DNA of 47,221 nt from Prevotella sp. UBA2746 (lineage in GTDB: Bacteria > Bacteroidota > Bacteroidia > Bacteroidales > Bacteroidaceae), in assembly GCA_002353555.1 (NCBI GenBank), contig DEJO01000029.1, positions 51,633-98,853 on the forward strand, given 5' to 3'. The first letter of the stretch is position 1; each line of letters starts with the position of its first letter. A program made the position numbers and the translations under genes. Positions 8,986 to 16,791 of the stretch are shown one piece after another. The notes beneath the pieces were generated by a model that saw only the letters and a program-made list of their open reading frames with translations, made no database searches and was not told the DNA's origin.

Positions 8986-10257
8986 TTATCTCATTTTCAG
9001 TGTTATAATCGTAAATGCCGCCAGGATGATGGTGACAATCCAGAAACGGATGGTGATCTTCGACTCATGGAACGGTCGGTGAGGCCATCCTTTCAGCAGG
9101 TAACGGCAGTCGGGAGCCAACTGCGAGTCGAGCTTACGGAACGTGTCGTGGATAGGTGCCGCCCTGAACACGCGCACCTTCTTGCCTCTGTGCTTCTGTA
9201 TCTTGAACCACTGGGTCTGGATGATGACGCTCAGGCTCTCGACGAAGAAGATGCCGCAGAGGATGGGCAGCAGCAACTCCTTATGGATGATGACGGCACA
9301 GACACCGATGATACCGCCGATGGTCAGCGAGCCCGTGTCACCCATGAACACCTGAGCGGGATAGGCATTATACCAAAGGAAGCCAATCATCGCCCCGACG
9401 AAGGCACAGATAAACACCACCAACTCCTGAGAGCCGGGGATGTACATGATGTCGAAGTAGGAAGCATAGCCGATATGCGACGACACGTATGCCAAGATAC
9501 CCAGTGCCACACCGATGATGGCAGAGTTTCCGGCACACATACCGTCCATACCGTCATTGAGGTTGGCACCGTTAGACACTGCCGTCACCACGATGATGGT
9601 CATAACGACAAACAGAATCCAACCCGCAGCAGTCTTGTACTTGCCGCAGAAGCTCATGATTTCCGAGTAGTCCAGGTTGTGGTTCTTCAGGAAAGGAATG
9701 GTTGTTTTCAGCGATTTCGTAGCCTCCTGATTATGTTTGATGACCACCTCCTGGTTCTGCTTCTGCACGGTGACGTTCTCTCTGATGACGACATCGGGAC
9801 TCAAGTAGAGCACCAAACCGACAATGAAGCCGATGCTGACCTGTCCCACTATCTTATATTTACCTTTCAGACCGTCTTTGTTCTTACGGAAAATCTTGAT
9901 GTAATCGTCCAGAAAGCCCAGGAAGCCCAACCACAGCGTGGTCACCACCATCAAGATGAGATAGGTGTTGCGCACCCTACCCAAGAGCAAGACGGGCACC
10001 AAGATAGAAACGATGATGATGATGCCGCCCATCGTGGGCACTCCTTTCTTCTCCACACCGAAGGGATCGATGCTGACATCACGGGCTGACTCACCTATCT
10101 TCTTCCGCTTCATATACTTGATGAACTTCTCGCCAAACCAGGCAGAGATCATCAAGGCAAGGATCAGTGCCAGGATAGCACGGAAGGAGATGTAGCTCCA
10201 CATGTGGGAGCCGCTGATACCGAACTGGTCTAATAGTCTGAAGATATAGTATAACAT
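8986..10257 (-). CDS. mraY: Phospho-MurNAc-pentapeptide transferase
   Basis: Integral membrane enzyme that transfers phospho-MurNAc-pentapeptide to undecaprenyl phosphate, making lipid I. The protein is 423 aa compared with about 360 in E. coli. The conserved catalytic segments are present: FLDDYIKI, NGANLNDGMDGM and AYPAQVFMGDTGSLTIGG, plus the HDTFRKL histidine region. The extra length is mainly a soluble, Gln/Asn/Lys-rich stretch of about 50 residues between two helices (VQKQNQEVVIKHNQ to NLDYSEIMSF), which long Bacteroidota MraY proteins tend to carry. It lies between murE and murD with no murF. Confidence 0.97.
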   Translation of the reverse strand: MLYYIFRLLDQFGISGSHMWSYISFRAILALILALMISAWFGEKFIKYMKRKKIGESARDVSIDPFGVEKKGVPTMGGIIIIVSILVPVLLLGRVRNTYLILMVVTTLWLGFLGFLDDYIKIFRKNKDGLKGKYKIVGQVSIGFIVGLVLYLSPDVVIRENVTVQKQNQEVVIKHNQEATKSLKTTIPFLKNHNLDYSEIMSFCGKYKTAAGWILFVVMTIIVVTAVSNGANLNDGMDGMCAGNSAIIGVALGILAYVSSHIGYASYFDIMYIPGSQELVVFICAFVGAMIGFLWYNAYPAQVFMGDTGSLTIGGIIGVCAVIIHKELLLPILCGIFFVESLSVIIQTQWFKIQKHRGKKVRVFRAAPIHDTFRKLDSQLAPDCRYLLKGWPHRPFHESKITIRFWIVTIILAAFTIITLKMR

Positions 10258-10283
10258 TCGTTTACAGTTTACAGTTTTACGGT

Positions 10284-11729
10284 TTAAAAGAGTTCACGTA
10301 CCACCTCGTGGTCGTCGAAGTGGTGCTTTACACCTTCTATCTCCTGATAGTCTTCATGCCCTTTGCCTGCTATCAGGATGACATCGCCCTTCTCTGCCAT
10401 CATCGCAGCGGTACGGATGGCCTCACGACGGTCGACGATGCTCAACACCTTCTTACGCTGCTGGGCGTTCAGACCTGCCAACATGTCGTCGATGATAGCC
10501 TGTGGGTCTTCAAATCGCGGATTGTCACTGGTGATAATCACCTTGTCGCTCTGCTTGACAGCCTCCTGAGCCATGAGCGGCCGCTTGCCTTTGTCGCGGT
10601 TGCCACCGGCACCGCAAACCGTAATGACCTTTCCCTTTCCGTTCAACACCTCATGGATGGCATTCAGTACATTTTCCAAAGCATCCGGCGTATGGGCATA
10701 GTCGACGACAGCCGTCCATCCGTCAGGTGAACTGATGGGGTCGAGTCTGCCGTTGACACTCTTCAGGGTGCTCATCACCAGAAGCACATCCTCCGGCTGC
10801 TTGCCCAGCATAATAGCAGCACCATATACCGCCAGCAGATTGCTGACATTGAACTTTCCGATGAACTGCACGCCGACCTCCCTGCCGTCGACTTCCAGAT
10901 ACATGCCTTCGAAGTGACACTCCAGCAGCCGTGCCTTGAAGTCGGCAGCCCGCTGGGTGGAATAGGTCTTCACCGTAGCCTTACAGTTCTGCACCATCAC
11001 GCTGCCATTCTTGTCATCGGCATTGATGATGGCAAACGCTGTCTTCGGCAGATTGTCGAAGAACATCTTCTTGGCATCGCGGTAGTTCTCGAAAGTCTTA
11101 TGATAGTCCAGATGGTCGCGTGTCAGGTTGGTGAAGATACCACCGGCAAACTGCAGGCCGCCGATACGTTTCTGATGGATGGCATGGCTGGAACACTCCA
11201 TGAAAGCATAGTCGCAACCGGCTTCCACCATCTTGTGCAGCAAGGCATTGAGCTCGATGGGGTCTGGTGTGGTATGGCTGGCTGCCACCGGTTCGCCGTC
11301 GATATAGTTGCATACCGTCGACAACAAGCCCACCTTATGCCCGAACTGGCGGAACATATTATATAATAAGGTGGCAATAGTAGTCTTGCCATTGGTTCCG
11401 GTGACGCCTACCAGCTTCAGTTTTCTCGACGGGTCGCCATAGAATGCAGTTGCCACCTTGCCGACACAGTCTTCCGTCGAGGCTACCTGTATGTAGGTGA
11501 CGCCAGCCGTCTGCTGCTCCGGCATGTCCTCAAGCAAGATGCTTTTGGCTCCCAGTTCTATCGCCTTGCCGATGAACTGGTGGCCGTCGACCTGTGTGCC
11601 CTTCATGGCAACAAACATGTGACCGTCCCGGATGCGGCGGCTATCTATGTTCACACCCGTCACCTCCACGTCGGCATTACCTGCAATGCTGACGGGTTGG
11701 ATGTCTTTCAGAAGTTCGTTCAATCTCAT
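10284..11729 (-). CDS. murE: UDP-MurNAc-tripeptide synthetase (meso-DAP type)
   Basis: Cytoplasmic ligase adding the third amino acid to the peptidoglycan stem. The 481-aa protein has the Mur P-loop GTNGKTT (111-117), the SSHAIHQKR motif, DYAHTPDAL and a C-terminal DNPR at 402-405. DNPR is the established marker of meso-diaminopimelate specificity, so this organism should have DAP-type peptidoglycan. It lies 12 bp downstream of the ftsI gene. Confidence 0.98.
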   Translation of the reverse strand: MRLNELLKDIQPVSIAGNADVEVTGVNIDSRRIRDGHMFVAMKGTQVDGHQFIGKAIELGAKSILLEDMPEQQTAGVTYIQVASTEDCVGKVATAFYGDPSRKLKLVGVTGTNGKTTIATLLYNMFRQFGHKVGLLSTVCNYIDGEPVAASHTTPDPIELNALLHKMVEAGCDYAFMECSSHAIHQKRIGGLQFAGGIFTNLTRDHLDYHKTFENYRDAKKMFFDNLPKTAFAIINADDKNGSVMVQNCKATVKTYSTQRAADFKARLLECHFEGMYLEVDGREVGVQFIGKFNVSNLLAVYGAAIMLGKQPEDVLLVMSTLKSVNGRLDPISSPDGWTAVVDYAHTPDALENVLNAIHEVLNGKGKVITVCGAGGNRDKGKRPLMAQEAVKQSDKVIITSDNPRFEDPQAIIDDMLAGLNAQQRKKVLSIVDRREAIRTAAMMAEKGDVILIAGKGHEDYQEIEGVKHHFDDHEVVRELF

Positions 11730-11741
11730 ATCTTATGTTTT

Positions 11742-13958
11742 TTATACTAATCGTAACGTACAAACCATACCTTTCTTCAGAGCCGTACCTGCGGGCAGGC
11801 TCTGTTCCGTCACCTTTCCCCTGCCGTTGAGGATGACCTTGATGCCTACCTTCTCCAGACGGTAGACAGCATCACGGGCTCCCATGCCCAGCACGTTGGG
11901 GACAACGCCCTTCTGGGCGGCAGGACTCTTCATCATGCTCAGCGACTTGGCGTTCTGCTGAACGCTACCCCACACGGGATTACCGAAAGGATAGGCTCCT
12001 CTCCAGCCGTTCTGCACGGAGAATCCCAACTTGTTCAGTACGTAGTCGGCAGCCAACAGGTTGCCCGACTTGACCTGGGGTATGAACACCGACGACGAGT
12101 CGCGTGCATCTTCAACGCTCAGGCGCACGTCCTGTGCCATGATACCCTCAGAGATATGGTGGAAGACGACACCACTCATACCGCCACCCGAAGCAGGGAG
12201 TCCCGATTTCTGGATGCAGACGATACAGCTGTAGCGCGGTTGGTCGGCAGGGAAGTAGCCTGCAAAGCTCAGCAGGTATGACGATGTCTTGCCACCTGCC
12301 GTCCATATCTGTGCCGTACCCGTCTTTCCTGCCACCTTGAACGACTTGGAGCCAGCCTTCCTTCCCAGTCCCTGACTGACGACATGCTCCAGTATGGTCT
12401 GTATCGTGGCTATGGTCTTAGGCTTGGCTATCTGCTCATGCCCCTTGACGACCTCTGGCGGATACTCCCTGAGCACCTCACCATCCTTGACCACCTTCTT
12501 GACGAAGCGCGGCTTCATCATCTTTCCGCCGTTGGCAATAGCGTTATAGAACGTCAGCGTAGAGATGGGAGGCACCTGTGTCTCGTAGCCTATGCTCATC
12601 CAGGGCAGGGCTGTATTGCTCCAGTTGACGTATTGCTTTCCTCTCTTATCCTTCTCAGGCATACGAATCTTTGCTGGTGTGTAGCCGGGGATGGGCAGGT
12701 CGAAGTCAGCATTGAGTCCCAAGTCCCAGATGCCCTGGACAAACTTCTCCGGATTGTTATGGTAGAAGTTGTCGATGATGCGGCTCACGCCGATGTTCGA
12801 GCTGACCTCCAAGCTCCTGGGCAGTCGCATGGTGCCGTAACCGCCACGCCGCCAGTTGTGGTCTTTCATGTCGCGACCGTACATATTCCACACACCACCG
12901 CCCGTTTGTACGATATAGTTGGTGTCGCAGACCTCGTCGTCGAGAGCCACCATGATGCTTGCCGTCTTGAAGACAGAGCCAGGCTCCAACAGGTCGCTGA
13001 CGGCATGGTTCCTGATTTCGCGATACTGCCCGTCAGCCACCTTCTCCATGTTGACGATAGCCTTGATGTCGCCCGTTGCCACCTCCATGACGATGGCGAC
13101 ACCCACGTTGCCGTTGATCTCCTTCAGTTCGTCGATGACGGCACGCTCGGCAAGGTCCTGCATGCCCACGTCGATGGTGGTGACGATGTCAGCGCCGTCG
13201 ATGGGAGGCGTATCGGTGATGTTGAGGAACTTGTCACGTATCTTTCGGCGGTGGATGATACCGTTCTTTCCGCGCAAGATGGAGTCGTATTCGAGTTCAA
13301 GACCGCAACGTGCCGTGTCCTTGGCACCATACATGTCGCCGACGGTACGCAACGCCAACGACCCGTAGGGGCGGCGGCGGGCATTGAACTCCTCTACGTT
13401 GAACCCGCTCTTGAACGATGCACGGATGATAAACTCTGGAGTGACCTTCTCATAGGTAATAGGCATGTTCAGGACAGGCAGCTGGTGGACTTCTGCAAAG
13501 ATGTTATATCCCACCCTGCTCTTCCATATCGGCCAGTGGCGCGAACCTATCGTCCCGTTTTTCTGCTGCTGGGTACGTCCCTCTTCCAGGTGTTTCTTGA
13601 ACTCGGCGGCACTCTGTTCGGGGAAGATGCGGTTCAGTCCCATGCAGATGCTGTCGAGCTTGACGTCCCAGAGCGAGTCGTTTTTCGCCTCGCGAAGTGC
13701 CTGGAAGTCCATATATAGTTTATATTCGGGCAGGCTGCTTGCCATCAGCTGACCGTCACAGCTCAGGATGTTGCCGCGTACAGGCTTCACCGCCACGCTG
13801 TCTTTAGCCTGCCGTGAGGCAACCTGCATCCAGTACTGGCGGTTGGCTGTCATGGTATAGAATGCCTTGACCACTACGGCAACGCTCATCAGCGTCATGA
13901 CAATGGCGATGACGCTGTAGCGAGGCATGATTTTCTTATAGTTGAACTTGCTACTCAT
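11742..13958 (-). CDS. ftsI: Septal class B penicillin-binding protein (FtsI/PBP3) with PASTA domain
   Basis: Transpeptidase that cross-links septal peptidoglycan; membrane-anchored with a periplasmic catalytic domain. The 738-aa protein has one N-terminal membrane segment (about residues 14-34), a PBP dimerisation domain, and the three catalytic motifs SVFK (328-331), SSN (386-388) and KTGT (545-548). A single PASTA-like domain forms the C-terminus (about 680-738, VVPNVLGMGARDAVYRLEKVG). A C-terminal PASTA is absent from E. coli FtsI but common in Bacteroidota and Gram-positive division PBPs. Confidence 0.97.
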   Translation of the reverse strand: MSSKFNYKKIMPRYSVIAIVMTLMSVAVVVKAFYTMTANRQYWMQVASRQAKDSVAVKPVRGNILSCDGQLMASSLPEYKLYMDFQALREAKNDSLWDVKLDSICMGLNRIFPEQSAAEFKKHLEEGRTQQQKNGTIGSRHWPIWKSRVGYNIFAEVHQLPVLNMPITYEKVTPEFIIRASFKSGFNVEEFNARRRPYGSLALRTVGDMYGAKDTARCGLELEYDSILRGKNGIIHRRKIRDKFLNITDTPPIDGADIVTTIDVGMQDLAERAVIDELKEINGNVGVAIVMEVATGDIKAIVNMEKVADGQYREIRNHAVSDLLEPGSVFKTASIMVALDDEVCDTNYIVQTGGGVWNMYGRDMKDHNWRRGGYGTMRLPRSLEVSSNIGVSRIIDNFYHNNPEKFVQGIWDLGLNADFDLPIPGYTPAKIRMPEKDKRGKQYVNWSNTALPWMSIGYETQVPPISTLTFYNAIANGGKMMKPRFVKKVVKDGEVLREYPPEVVKGHEQIAKPKTIATIQTILEHVVSQGLGRKAGSKSFKVAGKTGTAQIWTAGGKTSSYLLSFAGYFPADQPRYSCIVCIQKSGLPASGGGMSGVVFHHISEGIMAQDVRLSVEDARDSSSVFIPQVKSGNLLAADYVLNKLGFSVQNGWRGAYPFGNPVWGSVQQNAKSLSMMKSPAAQKGVVPNVLGMGARDAVYRLEKVGIKVILNGRGKVTEQSLPAGTALKKGMVCTLRLV

Positions 13959-13994
13959 AAACCTTCATCTTTAATTTTTCATCTTTCATCACTT

Positions 13995-14030
13995 TCCCTG
14001 TTCCCTCCTTTCAGGGAGGGCTGGGGAGGG
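13995..14030. repeat. G/C-rich hairpin element, copy A (ftsL-ftsI spacer)
   Basis: CCCTCC (14003-14008) pairs with GGGAGGG (14014-14020) and is followed by CTGGGGAGGG. Related copies are at 37748-37789 and 43812-43837. All three lie between genes of one operon, directly behind a stop codon on the minus strand. The short loop without a T-tract argues against a strong terminator. Confidence 0.6.
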
Positions 14031-14032
14031 CT

Positions 14033-14512
14033 TTATTCCTCCGGCACGGAGATGATATACGGCGGCTGGTTGGGCATCTTCAGCGTGCTGTCCTGGTTGT
14101 TCTTGAGCATCTCCAGTACGTGGCTCTCCCTGCATTTCTCCGTCAGCTGACTGCTGCTCGACAGTGCCTTGTGCTTCATGTCCTTCAACTGGATGTTCAG
14201 GCGGTCTATCTCCAGCAAGTCTTTCTGCACGCTATACCTATTAGATATATATAGGATGATGAAGAAGACGATGAGCACGATGAGCCATATCTGGCTTCTG
14301 ATGAGCTCGCCGCTGAGGATGTCGCCACCCAAAATCTTGCGTAGCGTGAAGTTGACCGACGAGGGTTGCTCGTCTTCGCGTGCCTGCTCCTGTATAGCTT
14401 CCTTGAAGGTGTCGGCAACGCGCTCCTGTTCCTTCTCTGCCTCAGGTGCTTCCGGCTGACCGGTGAGGGCAGCCTCTTCTTGTGGGTTGGTGGGTTGTAC
14501 GTTGTCGTTCAT
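14033..14512 (-). CDS. ftsL: FtsL-like division protein
   Basis: Small bitopic divisome component expected to form a complex with FtsQ and the FtsB equivalent. The 159-aa product has an acidic, Gln/Glu-rich cytoplasmic N-terminus of about 75 residues, one membrane helix (IWLIVLIVFFIILYISN), and a periplasmic coiled-coil-like segment (LLEIDRLNIQLKDMKHKALSSSSQLTEK). Sequence recognition is weak, as always for FtsL. The call rests on topology and on its place between rsmH and ftsI. Its ATG overlaps the rsmH stop by 4 nt. Confidence 0.85.
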   Translation of the reverse strand: MNDNVQPTNPQEEAALTGQPEAPEAEKEQERVADTFKEAIQEQAREDEQPSSVNFTLRKILGGDILSGELIRSQIWLIVLIVFFIILYISNRYSVQKDLLEIDRLNIQLKDMKHKALSSSSQLTEKCRESHVLEMLKNNQDSTLKMPNQPPYIISVPEE

Positions 14513-15459
14513 TGTCTTGTTCCTTCTATTGTCTTCTTTTCTGCTATACGTAGTTTTGCACTTCTGCTTCTGGGGTTGCGCTGCTGTTCCTCCGGCGTGG
14601 GTGTGATGATTTTTCCAAGGATGGTGAAAGGCATCTCTGTACGTCCGAAGAAATCTTGCTGCACCTTCCCTTCTGTGTTGCCGCTCTTCATGACGTTCTT
14701 CACGATACGGTCTTCCAGGGAGTGGTAGGTGATGACTGCCAGTCTGCCGCCAGGCCTCAACAGCTGGGTGGCTCCTTCGAGCATCTCTTTCAGCGCCCCC
14801 ATCTCGTTGTTCACCTCGATGCGTAGTGCCTGGAAGACTTTCGCGGCATCTTTCTTTTCGCGCTCGTGCTTGAGCAACGGCTCAATGGCTTTCAGCAGGT
14901 CGCCGGTGGTCAGCAAGGGCGCGTCGGTGCGTCGGCGGACGATGGCTGAAGCCAGCCTGCGTGAGTTTTTCAGCTCTCCATAGAGATAGAGGATGTCTGC
15001 CAGCTGCTCTTCGGCATATCCGTTGACGATGTCGGCGGCGGTCTTCCCTGCCCGCTTGTTCATCCGCATGTCGAGCGGGGCATCGAACCGGAAGGAGAAG
15101 CCGCGGCTCTCGTCGTCGAAATGATGGCTGGAGACGCCGAGGTCTGCCAGGAGTCCGTCAATCTGGTCGATGCCGTAGTAGCGCATCCAGTTCTTCAGAT
15201 AACGGAAGTTGGAACGCACAAAGGTGAACGTCCCTTGATGGCCGGAGAGCAAGTCGCCTTCCAGCTGCTGCTCGGCATCGGCATCTTGGTCGAAGCTATA
15301 CAGCCTGCCGCCCTTTCCCAGCCGCGAGAGGATGGCGCTGCTATGGCCGCCTCCGCCGAAGGTGACATCCACATAGACACCTTCAGGACTGATATTCAGC
15401 CCCTCTATACTCTCGTCCAAGAGTACGGGTATGTGGTATGCGCCTGCTGTGGTTGCCAT
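14509..15459 (-). CDS. rsmH: 16S rRNA (cytosine(1402)-N4)-methyltransferase
   Basis: SAM-dependent methyltransferase modifying C1402 in the decoding centre of 16S rRNA; also called MraW. The 316-aa protein has HIPVLLDESIEGL at the N-terminus, the SAM site DVTFGGGGHSSAIL (31-44), LLADLGVSSHHFDDESRGFSF, and the C-terminal FQALRIEVNNEM and TYHSLEDRIVKN typical of the family. It is the second gene of the cluster, 16 bp after mraZ, and overlaps ftsL by 4 nt. Confidence 0.98.
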   Translation of the reverse strand: MATTAGAYHIPVLLDESIEGLNISPEGVYVDVTFGGGGHSSAILSRLGKGGRLYSFDQDADAEQQLEGDLLSGHQGTFTFVRSNFRYLKNWMRYYGIDQIDGLLADLGVSSHHFDDESRGFSFRFDAPLDMRMNKRAGKTAADIVNGYAEEQLADILYLYGELKNSRRLASAIVRRRTDAPLLTTGDLLKAIEPLLKHEREKKDAAKVFQALRIEVNNEMGALKEMLEGATQLLRPGGRLAVITYHSLEDRIVKNVMKSGNTEGKVQQDFFGRTEMPFTILGKIITPTPEEQQRNPRSRSAKLRIAEKKTIEGTRQ

Positions 15460-15475
15460 GCGGTTGCATTTTTGC

Positions 15476-15952
15476 TTATGCTGTGAGTTCTTTTTCCTGC
15501 TCGTTTCCGTTGCCGCCCATCAGTTCTTCCATCTGACGGGAGAACTCCTGAGCGTCCATGATGGGCTGCCCGTCGCCGTCGTTGCTCCAGATCTCTATCG
15601 TGTCGTCCATGCCGATGAACTTGATGGACTGCTCGATGTTCGCTATCTTCAGATAACGCTTGGGAATCAGGAAGCGACCGTTGCCGTCGAGGGATATGAT
15701 TTCCACGTCGGAGACAAACTTGCGGAACACCTGCTTGTGGGCAGCATTCCACAGGTTGAGCCTCTTCTTGAGCAAATCCAGCTGCTCGTTCCACACCGAC
15801 TCCGGGTACAACACGAGGCAGTCCTGGTGAATGTCCTTGCGCATCACCAGCAACTCCTCGCCAGATGCACTCAGCACCTTGCGGAAAACAGCCGGCAGGA
15901 AAGCCCGTCCCTTGCTGTCTGTCTTGGCTTCTATGCTACCTAAGAATCGCAT
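15476..15952 (-). CDS. mraZ: Transcriptional regulator MraZ
   Basis: DNA-binding AbrB-fold protein that, in E. coli and Mycoplasma, binds repeats upstream of its own gene and controls the dcw cluster. The 158-aa product has two SpoVT/AbrB-like halves. The first begins MRFLGSIEAKTDSKGRAFLP (one DxKGR motif), and the second holds EIISLDGNGRFLIPKRYL, where the usual DxxGR is present as DGNGR. It is the first gene of the cluster, with a candidate operator just upstream at 16001-16026. Confidence 0.95.
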   Translation of the reverse strand: MRFLGSIEAKTDSKGRAFLPAVFRKVLSASGEELLVMRKDIHQDCLVLYPESVWNEQLDLLKKRLNLWNAAHKQVFRKFVSDVEIISLDGNGRFLIPKRYLKIANIEQSIKFIGMDDTIEIWSNDGDGQPIMDAQEFSRQMEELMGGNGNEQEKELTA

Positions 15953-15982
15953 GTGTACTTATTAGATAAGTGAAATCGGGTT

Positions 15983-15990
15983 CAAAGTTA
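15983..15990 (-). promoter_or_regulatory. -7 element of the mraZ/dcw promoter
   Basis: The minus strand reads TAACTTTG, a perfect Bacteroidota -7, 31 nt upstream of the mraZ ATG. No canonical TTG stands 19-20 nt further upstream; that position is occupied by the middle MraZ-type box. Confidence 0.65.
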
Positions 15991-16000
15991 CAAAAACTTT

Positions 16001-16026
16001 CCCCACTTTCCACCACCCTGCCCCAC
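16001..16026 (-). promoter_or_regulatory. Triple MraZ-type operator boxes
   Basis: On the minus strand three hexamers, GTGGGG (16026-16021), GTGGTG (16016-16011) and GTGGGG (16006-16001), are each separated by 4 nt, giving an exact 10-bp period. Known MraZ sites in other phyla are GTGGG-like repeats with the same 10-bp spacing. The boxes start 10 nt upstream of the -7 element and cover the -33 position, which suits autorepression. Assignment to MraZ is inferred. Confidence 0.65.
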
Positions 16027-16181
16027 AAAGTTTGCAAAAAGCGCTGAATTTTGTATTATTTAACAGTCATATTACTTGCTCAATGCTCCTCATTTACACC
16101 ACATTTTGCCATTTTTCATCAAGTAAATTTGAACTATCTGAAAGAAAGCAGTCTTATAATAGAGAAAAATAAAATCACGCA

Positions 16182-16237
16182 AAACCCTTCACACGCTTGT
16201 AAGGGTTTATCCTTCAACACTTTACTGTGAAGGGTTT
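16182..16237. repeat. AAACCCTTCACA inverted repeat
   Basis: AAACCCTTCACA at 16182-16193 is perfectly complementary to TGTGAAGGGTTT at 16226-16237. A shorter AAGGGTTT lies between them (16201-16208). A further copy, AACCCTTCACA, is at 16537-16547 with partner GTGAAGG at 16581-16587. Confidence 0.75.
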
Positions 16238-16301
16238 ACATATTTACGCTACCGGCATTCACGCCAAATCATTTTACAAAACGTCAAACGCAGAACCTTT
16301 T

Positions 16302-16355
16302 GACACGTGTCGGAAACATTTTTGACACGTGTCGGAAACGTTTCTGACACGTGTC
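16302..16355. repeat. Phased array of ACGT-centred palindromes
   Basis: GACACGTGTC occurs three times, at 16302-16311, 16324-16333 and 16346-16355, with an exact 22-bp period. Midway between the second and third is another perfect palindrome, GAAACGTTTC, and midway between the first and second its degenerate form GAAACATTTT. The five centres are therefore 11 bp apart, one helical turn each. This looks like a cooperative binding site for a dimeric DNA-binding protein; no regulator can be named. Confidence 0.8.
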
Positions 16356-16440
16356 AAAAGATAAAAGTAAGGACGAATTGGGACATCAAAAACACCTCAT
16401 CATGAAAACAATCGCAAAAGTCCGGGCTGGCAGAGTGGTC

Positions 16441-16521
16441 TGAATTGTCTGATTTGTCCGACTTGTCGGATTAATCCGATTATTCCGATTAATCCGATTA
16501 GTCCGACTTGTCCGCCCCGTC
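16441..16521. repeat. 9-bp degenerate tandem repeat, nine units
   Basis: Nine consecutive 9-nt units ending in TC follow the consensus CGATTnGTC (for example CGACTTGTC, CGATTATTC, CGATTAATC, CGATTAGTC). There are no spacers, so it is a minisatellite-like array and not a CRISPR. Confidence 0.8.
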
Positions 16522-16720
16522 CGACACCCTTACCCCAACCCTTCACAGCACCCCCCTCATTATAAGCACGTTACAGCCCCGTGAAGGTTTTTAAAAAATC
16601 TGAATCCACACGATAAAGACATGCCAAACCCGTCATTATTGTTACGACGACACCTTATTAAAAATGTTTTTTAGAAGATTTTTCCACTAAAAAAGGGTGA
16701 GATTGAAAAGATTTCGCTAC

Positions 16721-16728
16721 TTTTGCAC
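16721..16728 (+). promoter_or_regulatory. -7 element upstream of the glycine-lipid genes
   Basis: TACTTTTG followed by CACC is a good Bacteroidota -7 match, about 64 nt before the ATG at 16792. The -33 region lacks a clear TTG at the expected spacing. It probably starts transcription of both acyltransferase genes. Confidence 0.6.
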
Positions 16729-16791
16729 CTTGATAGACAAAAACGACGGTTTCATTGTTGAGAACAGATTGAAAACGGAGAAAGAGAAAGC

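Larger units (their letters stand above)
16027..16791. other. Gene-free intergenic region rich in repeats
   Basis: No convincing coding region was found between the mraZ operator and the acyltransferase gene. The region contains an 12-bp inverted repeat (16182-16193 with 16226-16237), a palindrome array (16302-16355), a 9-bp tandem repeat (16441-16521), a second CCTTCAC inverted repeat (16540-16546 with 16581-16587) and a -7 promoter element (16721-16728). A 13-codon frame from ATG 16402 has no visible ribosome binding site. Confidence 0.7.

Noticed and set aside
16402..16443. 13-codon leader peptide frame
   Set aside because: No purine-rich ribosome binding site or promoter precedes it closely, and no attenuator follows.
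16302..16521. CRISPR array
   Set aside because: The 22-bp array alternates two related palindromes with no unique spacers, and the 9-bp array has no spacers at all. No cas genes are nearby.
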